From positions 44,204,543-44,268,542 of the forward strand of contig CM067358.1 in the NCBI GenBank assembly GCA_034190875.2: 64,000 nt of DNA. Direction: 5' to 3'. Both the position numbers and the translations under genes were made by a program. This DNA is from Urechis unicinctus (taxonomy: Eukaryota; Annelida; Polychaeta; Xenopneusta; Urechidae). Shown here in pieces: positions 48,501 through 61,100 of this stretch. Under the pieces are notes generated by a model that ran no database searches, was not told where the DNA came from, and was given only the letters and a program-made list of their open reading frames with translations. Each line of letters opens with the position of its first letter. Positions within the stretch are counted from its first letter, which is position 1.

Positions 48501-50000
48501 CACCATGGTCCCTTTTATCACTCTTTGATATATATCAGCCGTGTGGTGAATTTCGGCGGTGGGTGGGTATACGGTTATAGCTGCAATCATATTGCAAAAC
48601 ATATAATGATACTGAGTTGTCTTCTCCAATGAGTTGACATGCTGTGAATGCCCTTTCAAAATAAAGTGATAAATCATATCATTCCGGCCGAGATGATGAT
48701 TAAGGTCGTATGATGTCGTGTATCATGAGAATAAGCACATTCGAAAGATTGTCACCATTGCAGGTGGTCACTTCTTGATATCTATCACGCAGTTTGCAAC
48801 AAGCCGCTCAGCTCATATTGACCAAGCAAGTCGGAGAACGGAAGCTTGGTATCATGGACCAAGCACTCAAGGTCACCACACATGTGAAACTTCAACCGAT
48901 CCCATTTCTCACATAATAACCGCCACATCCCTATCAAGGTAATCTGACTTCCCCTCCCTGATGTTGCGATAAGAGTAGTTGACGAACATGATGCGCCGGA
49001 AAGCATGACCTCAACCATGAAATGCCTCGTTCGAATAAATTTCTTCATGTGATAAATGCATTATCGGTTGAATTCGTTCTGGGTTACTGAAAAGCAATAC
49101 CATAAGACCCTGGTAAAAGTCGAACAGCTTTCACCAATTCACGTTGTTAGAATTTACAGCGAAAGGTGTTTCCGGGATTACAATCAATTCCATGTATATT
49201 ACGTACAATACTCACAATAGGTCATCTTCTTTCGTCAGGCCGTCGATGTGAGTATTCTCAGCGCTCCGATGGATATAGAGGCAAATTGCATCACACTACC
49301 ACACTAGTCCGTCTAACAGCTGACATATAGTTACTGGCAAAGTGTGCATATCGTGAACCCAAGCATCTATCGATTGTTATCTTTACTTTGACCGACGCGG
49401 TTTACTTCGAAGTAAAAAAGCCGATCCCACTCCCCCATCTGATTTGTCAATATGTGTCCGCCACGCCACACTCCTATATAGAGTAGTATAACCGGATGCA
49501 AATATTGTAACAGCTTCAAGGAAAATAAAAAATATATTCGTGAATTAATTTCGTCAGTTTTGGGGATGTGTGCGATGTATGGCAACAGCTATCTAAATCA
49601 GCCCCAACTAAACGTGTTCGGTTTAAGCCAGTTCCTGACGCTAAATAGTGTGAAAACTTTTGCACAGCCCTGATCGATATCGATCGCAGATGGGAATTAG
49701 GTCGATTAACGCCAGATGCTAAATCATAGATTAGCGACCATCGCAGACCTTTGGGCTACATTATAAAAGATAATACAAACGCGTGCTACTAATCCCGTAG
49801 CCGGTTTGAATAAAGGTCTTGTTATGATAATAACTCGGCAGCTCGCCCGACAAATTCCGTGACACCGCGAGGCAGCGCCCCCTACTTTGGTGGAAGCTAC
49901 TCGACGCGCAGCAGCATACCAGCTTTGTTATGACTTGCGAGTATGTCTGACTAAAAGTCAAACACAAATGAGCATTTCTGCGCTTCAATTACCTGTTTGA

Positions 50001-50255
50001 ATTGACAAGAGCCTTTCCACCCAGGAAGTGAATGTTCTAGCATATGTCTCTGGCTGTATTTCCCGTAAATTGAGTTGTTCGCAATATGCACAAACAAAAT
50101 TGTATGTAGTCAATGATATACGTAACCAGAAGAATTACCGAAGCGCAAAGGAAGGGCTTGTTGTCCCAAGCAAATCACTAGTAGATGCATTATGCTGGCT
50201 TAAGGAACATTGCCGCAATTGCATTCTAATTCATTTACACAGCATTATACAGTAA
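50001..50255 (+). pseudogene. Transposase C-terminal remnant (P-element/THAP-like)
   Basis: One frame reads DKSLSTQEVNVLAYVSGCIS followed by RKLSC, then YRSAKEGLVVPSKSLVDAL. The pattern L..QE.NVL.YVSG.I.RK, a Cys, and some 30 residues later a K.GL..PS..L block resembles the C-terminal segment of THAP/P-element-type transposases. A stop lies directly upstream (49998-50000), the N-terminal catalytic domain is absent, and a second Cys expected after the first is replaced by Tyr. The listed reading needs no ATG. The family call is from memory of motif order and remains tentative. Confidence 0.45.
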
Positions 50256-50417
50256 GCAAGTGAAAGCCAGGGTTGTAAGCATTCTAGCTTAAGAGGTTTC
50301 ATTAGAGAAACTCCAATGTCAATCATGCAGGTGTCCTGTTTCTGTAATATGTATTATGGTGAACATCAGGTTGCTTCATTCCCTGAGAGAGGCTAACTGT
50401 AAGTTAAGGGACCATAA

Positions 50418-50760
<343 letters not shown>

Positions 50761-52892
50761 TTAATGATGGTTAAATTCATGCTGCATCAATGATTTTAGT
50801 ATATGCTATGTCCTGAAATAATTCATTATTATATTGTTATTCAAAATAAGCAAGAATACATGTTGCAGTACTATATAATGAAATCATACGTCTGCACAGG
50901 GCACCTCATCAACCGACAATACAGCTTGTTGATTTGGTGGAGGATCGGGTTACAAATCTAATATCATTCAATCGGGAAATCATGAGCATGTATTTAAATC
51001 AACTGATGATATTCCGCCGCAAATATGTCCACACTAATGACGAAACCAATATGATTCAGATTTATCTTTTGACATAAAATAAGGGTAGACTAGACATCCG
51101 ATTGTGTCATTCCAATGGGTAAATTCAGCCCTACAGGACGTACAATTAGAAGTGAAATCTTCTAGACACGTGAATGATGCGGATGTAGCATTTGCCGTCA
51201 ATGCAGTACACTACATGGCTTATAACATACAGTTACGAAATGGATTTGGTGTTGATTACGTTCTAGGATAACAGAGGCATTGCATGCAGATACTACATCC
51301 TATCAATAAGAAGGAAATATAACCAGAGGCATGAGATATGTCGGCCAATAGATACTATTTCCCGCTTGCTATAGCAACTGAGAATGACCAGCATTAGAAA
51401 TGGCACGTTCTGATCGTGGAGTTTTATTGAAGCTTCAACTGACAATAACAATCTGGTACACTCCATTAAGAGTAATATGCCCTTCCATTGCTTCATAGCG
51501 GTGTGGTACGCCTCTCCAGCAATCAAGAAGTGTCGGTGGGGCTAGAAATGATGACAGGGTGAAATGGTTTCATTTTTGATAAAGAAGAACAAGGAATGAC
51601 GAAATGCTTAGAGCCAAACATGGAGCAAATCAAGGGCTGCTACAAATCACCTGCTCATCTTGCAACCTGGAAGCTTGTCACCGGGAATGTTTGTTTTTAA
51701 ATCAGGGATATCAATTCATGCAATGAATAAGACATGTGGGATGCTGCATAATATATTTGAAATCTTGCCTAACCCTTCAAAATCTTACCGGTTATATTTG
51801 ACAAATGTGATGTAATTTTATTTGAGCAATAAAATTCCAATGCACAGCAGAGCATTAGCACACGAGGATGATAATTCCTTTTACTGCAATTGCTATGGCT
51901 TAATCCATAAGAGTCCTATGTGCTAATCTAATTTATATTTATGATTGTCGTTCTTTTGCCGGTGTATGTTCACCCTTTGTGATTGCTGCACCTATTTAGT
52001 TGCCAAAATAGCGCCATTATGGTTCTAGTGCCTCGCTACATAGTTTGCAAAGCACATTCAAAGCCAACACTTGAAATACATGATAATGATAATTAGTAGA
52101 AACGCTATGATTGCCAGATGCAGGATTTTAAGGGAATTGGATGACTGGAAAGAATAGGGCATAGTTTAATTATTTGTTTTCAAAAACTATGCGGGTACAA
52201 TAAAGCAGCATTCTGCCGATATTACTATAGTTTATTGTGATTTTGGACTCTGATCCGTCCTGTCGCTAATATTTTCGCCCGACACGGTGTTCTGAATAAC
52301 AAAGTATTGGCAGACATAATAATAGAAAGTGCCGGTCACGTTTGAGCGCTAAATGTCGTTCCTTTGACAAAATTAAAAACTGGCAGTTTAATACTGAACA
52401 ACATTATTCATGATTCAAGTCGTATACAGACTGTCCCGTTAAAATATTCTGCGAAACATTGCGTTGAACCAGCTTTTCCATCTTGTTAGCGTTTATATTA
52501 AAGCTGTTATTAGATATCGGAAGTATTAGCATAGACATACCTCTCACTTTAGCGGTATCTGGTCAGTTTGCCCATATCACAGTAATTTTTACAATCGATA
52601 GATGCTTGAGTTTACAATATGCAAACTTTGCCAGTAACTAGATGTCAGCTGTCAGACAAATTAGTGTGGTGGTATGATGCTATTTGCCTTTACAGCCTCT
52701 ATGCTCTGGCCGCCGAGTTCAACTGCCCTTACTGCACTCTATCCAGGGGCGATGGTGTGATGCATTTTTTTTCTGGACGGCAGACATTATGCTACAAATT
52801 TATTAAATATCAACGGATATAAATTAATTAATGCTGTTCCGTCATTAAATGAAATATGCAGCATTCAGTTTATTCCTTTCTGTAAAACGAGG

Positions 52893-53020
52893 TCGAATCA
52901 TTGCGGGGGCGTATCGTCCCATAAGCGCAACGACCCGGGGGCGCATCGACCCGGGAGCGTTTCGTCCCGGCGAGGGCTAATCGACCCGGGGGCGGATCGT
53001 CCTTGGGGGCTTACTGACCC
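52893..53020. repeat. GC-rich degenerate minisatellite, unit B
   Basis: Six or so units of ggggcgcatcgacccgg type at the position matching 38115-38290 of unit A. Flanks (gtaaaacgagg before the array) align in both units, so the minisatellite predates the unit duplication. Confidence 0.88.
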
Positions 53021-55683
53021 GCAACACACTTAAGCAGCCGTTTCAACTTTGTCGGCGTATAGCTATAACGACAGCCACAGCCGGTGGTGACGGGCTGTAC
53101 TGATGTTAACTGTCAAGCACTGTGTCACCGCTGTGAAGAAATGACGAGACGGACACAATATTGCCCTGAAAGTTGTGAATAAATGATACACCCTAATGAC
53201 ACTTTTCTCATCGAGGAAATTAATGTTAAAACTGCGCCAGTTCTCTTATGGGGACGCAGTGTCATAATATAGCTACTGCTATTCGATCTCTATTAGGGAG
53301 CTTCGTGCCTTCATTCAAGCCCCCTACCCCGCGGCCATCCCGATCCCCAGGCTATGAGCGTAAGATCCACAACTTAGATTTAACCTTTCGCGACCCGCAC
53401 ATTTATTATTGATATATAGGAGCCGGTGTGTACAATCCAGCTCTATGTTAGAATGACCCATCTTCTCGCAAAACATATCTAGGCATTTGTTTGCTGATCA
53501 TTCGAGAGTCAGTATAGAACCCAGAAGTTAACCTACAGAGAGCAATACACTAGCAGTTTATCGTCACCTATCAACGTGGAACGTACAGCGCTGTGTCCCA
53601 ACTGCTTCTATAGATAAAGCGGGTCCCAATATCACCATTTCTGGTGTGTTCACCTTACACAGACACGGCCTAGGATAATACCTATTCATGAGATGATCAA
53701 CTGCGTAAGAAACCTGTGCCATATATAATAGAATAAGCGATATATTAACCTCCTAGTTGCCAAACGTACTGATGACGCCATGCGGCTAGCCTTAAGTGCA
53801 ATTCAGCTTTAAAGTCGAAACTGATCGATCAGTTCTTGCAGGCGATAACACCAGAGCACGTACATACTTAATGCAAATTTCTGCGACAAATGACACAGGG
53901 TGTGTTGCTCATGAATATGGTTATTAGGCTGCATAATCGATATTCATCCCTATGATACCACTTAAACAGCGAAGTTTTCTAAACTCGGAAATGCTAGGCG
54001 AATGGTTGTTGCGTTGTGTTGCATTTCTTCATACCTTTCACTATTGACTAGTTATCTTATATCATTTAACTTACTACCTGGCTCCAATTGCCGATAATAT
54101 ATGATTCCACTTAAAAGCACATAAGACCTACCCTTATATTATTAAAATTTGTTAAAGCACTTACGCCCTGCAACACTAATATTGGCCACATTGGATTTAA
54201 TTAGCGATTTTGTGTTTTACCTGGCTGTTCGACCTGGCTGTGTGAGCATGTAGGGTTGATGGATTTCATTTTCCTGGCACAGGTTATTTCAATCAGCCAT
54301 TCACTTTATGGCGAAACCATGTGTTCAGAGTTAAACGATAGATATATTGAGTATATTGCATGTCGAAAAGCCAATTTGTTTTGCGACAGAGGGCCATATA
54401 AACGCATACATGCATACATTTCGTGGAAACGGATGCAAAAACCAACACTGCGTATTGATGAAAGGGTCACGTCTCTCTGAAGCTAACACACTGGATATCG
54501 CTTCCTTCACGTCTCATCAAAGCTTTCTAAATATCAGTCGTCCAATCCGTTATTCCTCAAATGTGCCCTTACCGAGCGCCGTACAATGCATTTTTGACAC
54601 GTATCAAAGCAACCTTAATCATACAGGGAGCCCTGCAATTCTAGAAGAACGCGACCATCGCTGTCAGGTACGGTAGTAAGTGCATAAGCATACACTAGAT
54701 TCCAGGTAACATAAGCTAGCACCGTAGTTACAAGTTTTAAGGTGAATATCCCTACCAAGCCAAACATAAAAGAGTTAGTACGAATGCACTGCGTTTGCCT
54801 CATTTAGATACATTATGCAAAATATAACACTGATGAATAATTGATTTTGCGTCATGCTGACTATGTACCGTGCTTATTAGACATTTTGGCCGATCATTTG
54901 GCGGAAACATGGTCCGAGTAGTAACAATAAATAGACACGTGGCTGTAAAAAACTTAGGAACATTTGGAACGACCAGGAAATATGTTCCGATGTGGCAAGA
55001 AAGCAAATGTTGACATCTAAAGTTTTCGTGTAAGTATGCTCTTTGTAATGTTTATGCTGAGTGATTTACAAAATGTTTTAGTACTAGCAGCAAGGCAATG
55101 CATATAGTTTCGGGATATTGTCGAGCATTGTGCATTGTGCACCATTCATTTGCAATAGGATATATAATGGCAGACATATTAAGCTAATAGACCCATACGC
55201 GTATACACTAGTCCGCATGATAGGAACTTTCCAACTGTAGAAAATTAGAGAATCTGTGATTTAATCACGTTACTAGATTGAAATATAAGTGAACATATAA
55301 TTTGACCAGCCGAAAATAATTTGCAATGTAGGCTACATTGCAGAAAAAAGTATGTACGAGAACTGCTCAATTTCTAAAATGTCTCCTAATCAATTGGTCA
55401 TGACATGTGTCTTATGGCAACATCTGATAGTTGTAATTTTATAAAACTACCAAATGAAGTCGAAATTTTAGTATATGCTTGATGCAATAGTGGCAAGTCG
55501 ATTTATCACAAATAGGCACCCATTCTGTATTGGAAATCGAGGTGTATATATATCCCTGTAGACTCGACTGGCTAGTGGTGTGCAACATTTACTGAACCTT
55601 TAAATCTTTGCATTAAAATGCAGAATTATAAAACATGTACATTAGTGTTGACTCGCTGGAGCACGTATATAGGAGTGTGTCAT

Positions 55684-55800
55684 ATTATTCATGGTGACAT
55701 AACAAAAATAATGCTTGGTTATCAATCCCGATTGCAGGTACAGCGGGTTGTCTATCTATTTGTTTAGCAAACACCTTACTTTCAAGAAGTGGCCAGTCAT
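55684..55800. repeat. 117-bp insertion in unit C with GTCAT flanks
   Basis: Compared with unit A at 15690, unit C has 117 extra bases. GTCAT stands before the extra bases (55679-55683) and at their end (55796-55800), consistent with a 5-bp target duplication of a small non-autonomous element. No inverted ends are evident. Confidence 0.45.
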
Positions 55801-57976
55801 GTTGCTGTGACACAACAAAGTTCATGTAGAGGCTAATCCAACTTAAGCAAGTATTCATACAGGGATTTCAGAAAGGTATCTCAAATTTTGCATCCAGTAT
55901 GCATTAGCAATTTGGGAATGTTTGCTACATGATTTGCAAGGTGCATTCTCATACATCAATAGCTTGGCATTCCGAGTTTATGTGCTTGTTCTTAAACTAA
56001 CAAGCATCTCCATTTGGCATGAACAGCCAAGTTCCTTAACATAAATATTAGGTTCGTACGCCTCAGAGTAACTCATGTAATGGCTTAGAACCGAAGTTGA
56101 TGTTACTTATATGTTTTTGTTCACTTCCACGCACCAGAATGCCAGTGGTAAAACGACATCCCGTGTTAAGGTAAAAGGGATGTTCAAAGTAAATCCTCCG
56201 AGGTGCAAGATATCCCATGGATAGCGTACTATCCTGTTCATCGATACGACCATAGTGCTACGGAAGCTACAATGGTTACAGTTAGAAATACAAAATACTG
56301 TTGACGTCCAATCAAACTCTTGGGGACCTGAAGAAATAACCTGTGATCAATCTGGTGCAGATAGGTGGAACAACAATTCATCATTTTCGGATCCTACAAT
56401 TTTGGATGTATCAATATTGGAATTTGATTTGTGATGATTTTCGATTCATCTCGGCAAACTATTTGCATGATCCAAGTAGATGTACAAAGTTACTTTACAA
56501 TGATATCAACGGGTGTTCGACCACCGAGATTAATATGAACAATTAGATTTCTACATGATAAACATCTATGTTAATGTAATGTTGCTTCGAAATGCGCAAT
56601 AGGAGACGGTGGCCCAGAGTCTAGTTACAAACTATCTGGTATCAGTTGACAACATGCATGCTGAGTTGTTAATGACAAGTTTGTATTGTGCATTCAAGGA
56701 CAATTTAATTATGATTATAGACTTCATTCCACATTTATTGAATTAATTTTTTTCTTCCGTTTGCACAGTATGCGTTTAATATAAGTTTAATACCGTGCCC
56801 TTATTTTCGAATTAATCTTTTTTATAATTGATTACGCGCAACGAATCTCTGAATGAAAATTGATCATAGCATGTTTTGGCTACTTGTGCAGCCGTAATCA
56901 AGATATCATCAATCTTAGACTAATTATTCCTTTGTTATCGACCGTCAAATTTGGTTGCTATCTGAGTGTACTTAACTTGCATATATGCGTGCACCAGCAG
57001 CTTAACAACAGCGTTTTCATCAGCACAGGAGCATGAAGCACGCGGTGCTTACATCTTCCTTCTCTGTAATTGCACCTGCTGTTTAGGAAATGCAATGCGG
57101 AATCGTGTGATGTATGGAAGGTTATAGGCATGCTGACATTACATTTATTTTTTTATAAGACCCCTATTACACCGCAAATGACAACATAATGACTTTAAGG
57201 TGATATACGCTAAATCATGACAATTCAGTGCAGGGAAACAGCTCTCACAAAATATCAATTTTACCAAGCGCTTGTGGTTTGGTGATCAATTAACCAGCAG
57301 GCATTCTCGGTTTTTAACAGTGCATGACACTAGAACTTGGTATCATGCCACTTAGTTCTAATTGACTCCACGCCAACGCAGAGCCTTGTAGGATTCTGTT
57401 TTGCTTGTTTATTATAAATGGACCATTAGTAGACTTAAAGATGTAAACGCCTTAATGAATAATAGATAAAGCAGTTATGGTTAATAACTGAGCCAGTGAT
57501 GCTTAAAAAGGACGATATAACCATGCTCATCAATTGCCTAATATCCTGACATAATCAGGCAACAAACCATTTGTGTAATTGTTCTACATTAGCGCCATAT
57601 CTAAGAGGATGGTCCCAGCTGAAAATAACACAATCACAACGATGGTAATGTTTCAAAGCGCAGTCATATCTTATGCCTATTTCGTAGCACTTTGTTGCAA
57701 ACGAGCTCGGGGACACGCAAGATTCGATAGTCTTATGTTTAATTTAGCGCTTTCTGTAGCATAACTACTCAGGAGCGTGAAGTTAATGCCGCTGACATTT
57801 AATACAACTGGATAATGTCCAAATTAATGATACGATTCAATCAATTTGCGATTATGCAACACGGCAGAGGATCGACCAAATACAAATGATAACAGGTAGC
57901 AAATGAGCTCAGACACAGCGGCTTCTTACTTTTTGGATTCGTTGTTGATTCCATGCATATTATATTACGGAAAAAC

Positions 57977-58148
<172 letters not shown>

Positions 58149-61100
58149 CATCCGTTTACAAAGCCAACGAAATGTTCCATTGGGTGATGTCAATATTATT
58201 CAGCCGAGTAGTCAAAACACGTACATACGGCTTGTTAAAATGCATTGAGGGTTATGTATTGCCCAACACACAACAACGGCATAGGCAGTCAAAGGCAACC
58301 CGTCAATCGTTCACATACGCCTAGCCCTAATTAAAATTGGCAATGGGTTTGGTCAAATCTTCCATTAATTATCGATTTTTCCCATCAACTTTTCAAGAGT
58401 ATGTGTTATGCAATCACGATGAATATCCATGATCCAACCATCTGCTATACTATTGCATCAAGGAGTCCTATGCTTTTACGTGAAACCCTGGCCACCTCTA
58501 GGCAAGCCCTGTCTCTTATATGAGCTTTTTCACTAAATAATTGTCGATTTGCAAGTTTTGGAGGGACCGGTTGGTGGTTAATCGATAAGCAATTGATCTT
58601 ATATCTACAATTTTATCAAATGGCATTGCTAGAATTGCATGCACAAAAACAAATGATGATTTTGAATCGAACGATTTTATTGAAGTTGCCTCTGAAAAAA
58701 GGTATGAGGTCAACCCCTTTCTTTGTGGTCAATATGCTAAGCCTCAGAGACGCAGACCATTCCATCATCTGTGACTTTCCATCGCTTCCAAGGCTGAGGT
58801 AAGCCCCCCGTAATCAGGTAGAATCGAGGGGGTCAGAGATGATGACAGGGTGCGATGGTGTCATTATTGTAATAGAAGACAAATGAACAACAAAATGCAA
58901 AAAGCCAGACATGATACGTTAGAAAGTGAAATAGCACAGACACTCAGTGGGTGACCTTCTCCGCCTGTTTTGGCATCAATATGCTATTGGAGCCTGGCTG
59001 CCAGCCAGAAACTTTCACCGGCTCATGCTGCTAAAATTACAAAAGAGCTTGTCACTTGCCGTAGGTTTATTTCAAATAGGGATTGCCAATCATCAATCAT
59101 TATTGATTTAGTATATTTCTGCAATGCGGTGAACTGGGAAATGAGTATTGCATGGTTTCATTATGGAGACTGATAGATTAATAGTAATTCAATTATTCAT
59201 GGTTCAATTCGCATACGGTCTATCACGTTTAAATGCTTGCAGTTCATTGTCGTCAACCTGGTTTTCCACCATGTGAACGTTTATGCAAATGCTATTATTA
59301 ATGATCGGCAGTATTTACACAGATGGTGGAAAGATACCAATGCAGCCACATCCGGTACACACAGGGTCGCCGCTGGTATGACATTGTTTAGCAAGTGTTA
59401 ATGATCAGTTGCAATATTAATATATGCGAACGGTTTAGACATGAGAGCGAAAAGCGGACAATGAATTTAGTGCCAAACTTTACAGTATTGCTCCTGAGAT
59501 AATATCGAGGTGAATGGGCTCTTTATCTGACGATATCAACTCGACATCATTATGGAGAGTAACACGAGATATATTCTTACCTGGTAGGCTCATACGTGCC
59601 GTAGTCGTCCTTATCATTGCAACTAATGATATCCAATAGATTCACATGGTGCGCTTTAATCGATAGAGCTAAGGTTTGAACGCCGTAGCCCTAAATGCTC
59701 TGTAGTTCTACATGCGTTTGTGCTGCACCTGATTGAATGCATATAGCTGACTAGCTCATCACGTCGGCAAACACCTGCCATTTTGTCACCCGCAGAATCT
59801 TACAAGTGTGCCTGTTCACTCTGTGGTACGCGATGTCATGATCAAACCACTTGTATCAGAGCCTTCACAAAAGCCCCCTTACCCGCTGCCATCCCAGTTC
59901 GCAGGCCATGAGCTTGATATCCGCTAGATTCATTGACATGCGCATCTAACTGTTATATATCGATAAACCGAGTTGTACAACTCAGCTGTATGTTTGGCTT
60001 ACCGTTGGTATATATTTCTAAGCGTTAGTTAGCTGATCGTTCCAGGTTTAATTAGCCTGTCGGCGACTTCTCAGTTGGTATGCAGAAAGATCTGCTACAA
60101 ACTAGAAGTTCATTTTCTATCATCATTTCTATTCGTATTCATTAATTCGGAAACTCGCAATGCGCAACGTACAAACCTGTGTCCTTACTGCCTTTATTGT
60201 CAATGCAGGGTCCAATATGGTTCTTGTCTGGCTACACAAATATTTCCACTTCTTTATAGCCTAATACCGTGACAAGGTAATTCGGAAAGCAACTTTCGTA
60301 ATAACGCGTCAAAGCAGTCGAAGCTGATCGAAGAGTCCTAGCAGGCGATAGCGCCAGAGCGCGTGTAGACTTCGGGATACCCTTCTACAAAAACAGCGAG
60401 GGGCAATGAAGTGCGATGCCGGCATTCCCCGTAACTAACTCAATCGTTTACTATTGTTCCTTATTGGATCTGTTTTGTTGATATATTGCCGAAGCGCATC
60501 GTGCTTTATTGAGCATATTGCCAGGACAATTGTTCCAAAACTCAAACATCTACACTGTTGGTATGATAACATATTATCATGAAATTAACACTTATCACAC
60601 AACAATAATACACATACCCGTCCGACTTATCTAAACAGATAAGTAAGAACGAATGTGCTACGTTTGCATATTTCAGAAACATTATGCAGAATAAAGCACA
60701 GATTAATAATTGAATTTTTGTCATGCTGACCAGGTCCCTTCCAGAGGCTTACGTGTTGCATAATGAACTCCGAAATCGTCGACAGAGCGAATTATTCTGT
60801 GAAACCATGGTCAGAGTAGTAGAAATAATGTGGCCGTTCAAGATTTAGCAATATTTGGAGTTATCAAGAAAATAGTCCCCAGTGTAACAATCAAGTATGC
60901 ATGGCCATCTACTGTATCCCGCCGTCTAGCAAGCGGTACGTAGAACCAATAAATTGTTTCATTGGGTTACATAAATAATTATCGGTTTATCGTGTTAAGA
61001 ATGTTATATCTAACGTTTATGCTTTCAAATGCATGAAACGGGCCAACATTAACAGCCTTGTATTAGTAGAAACTCGTTCATAAATTATATTCATATAGTC

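Noticed and set aside
59640..59700. A tRNA-like stretch (atagagctaaggtttgaacgcc)
   Set aside because: The arms do not form a cloverleaf and no acceptor stem pairs.
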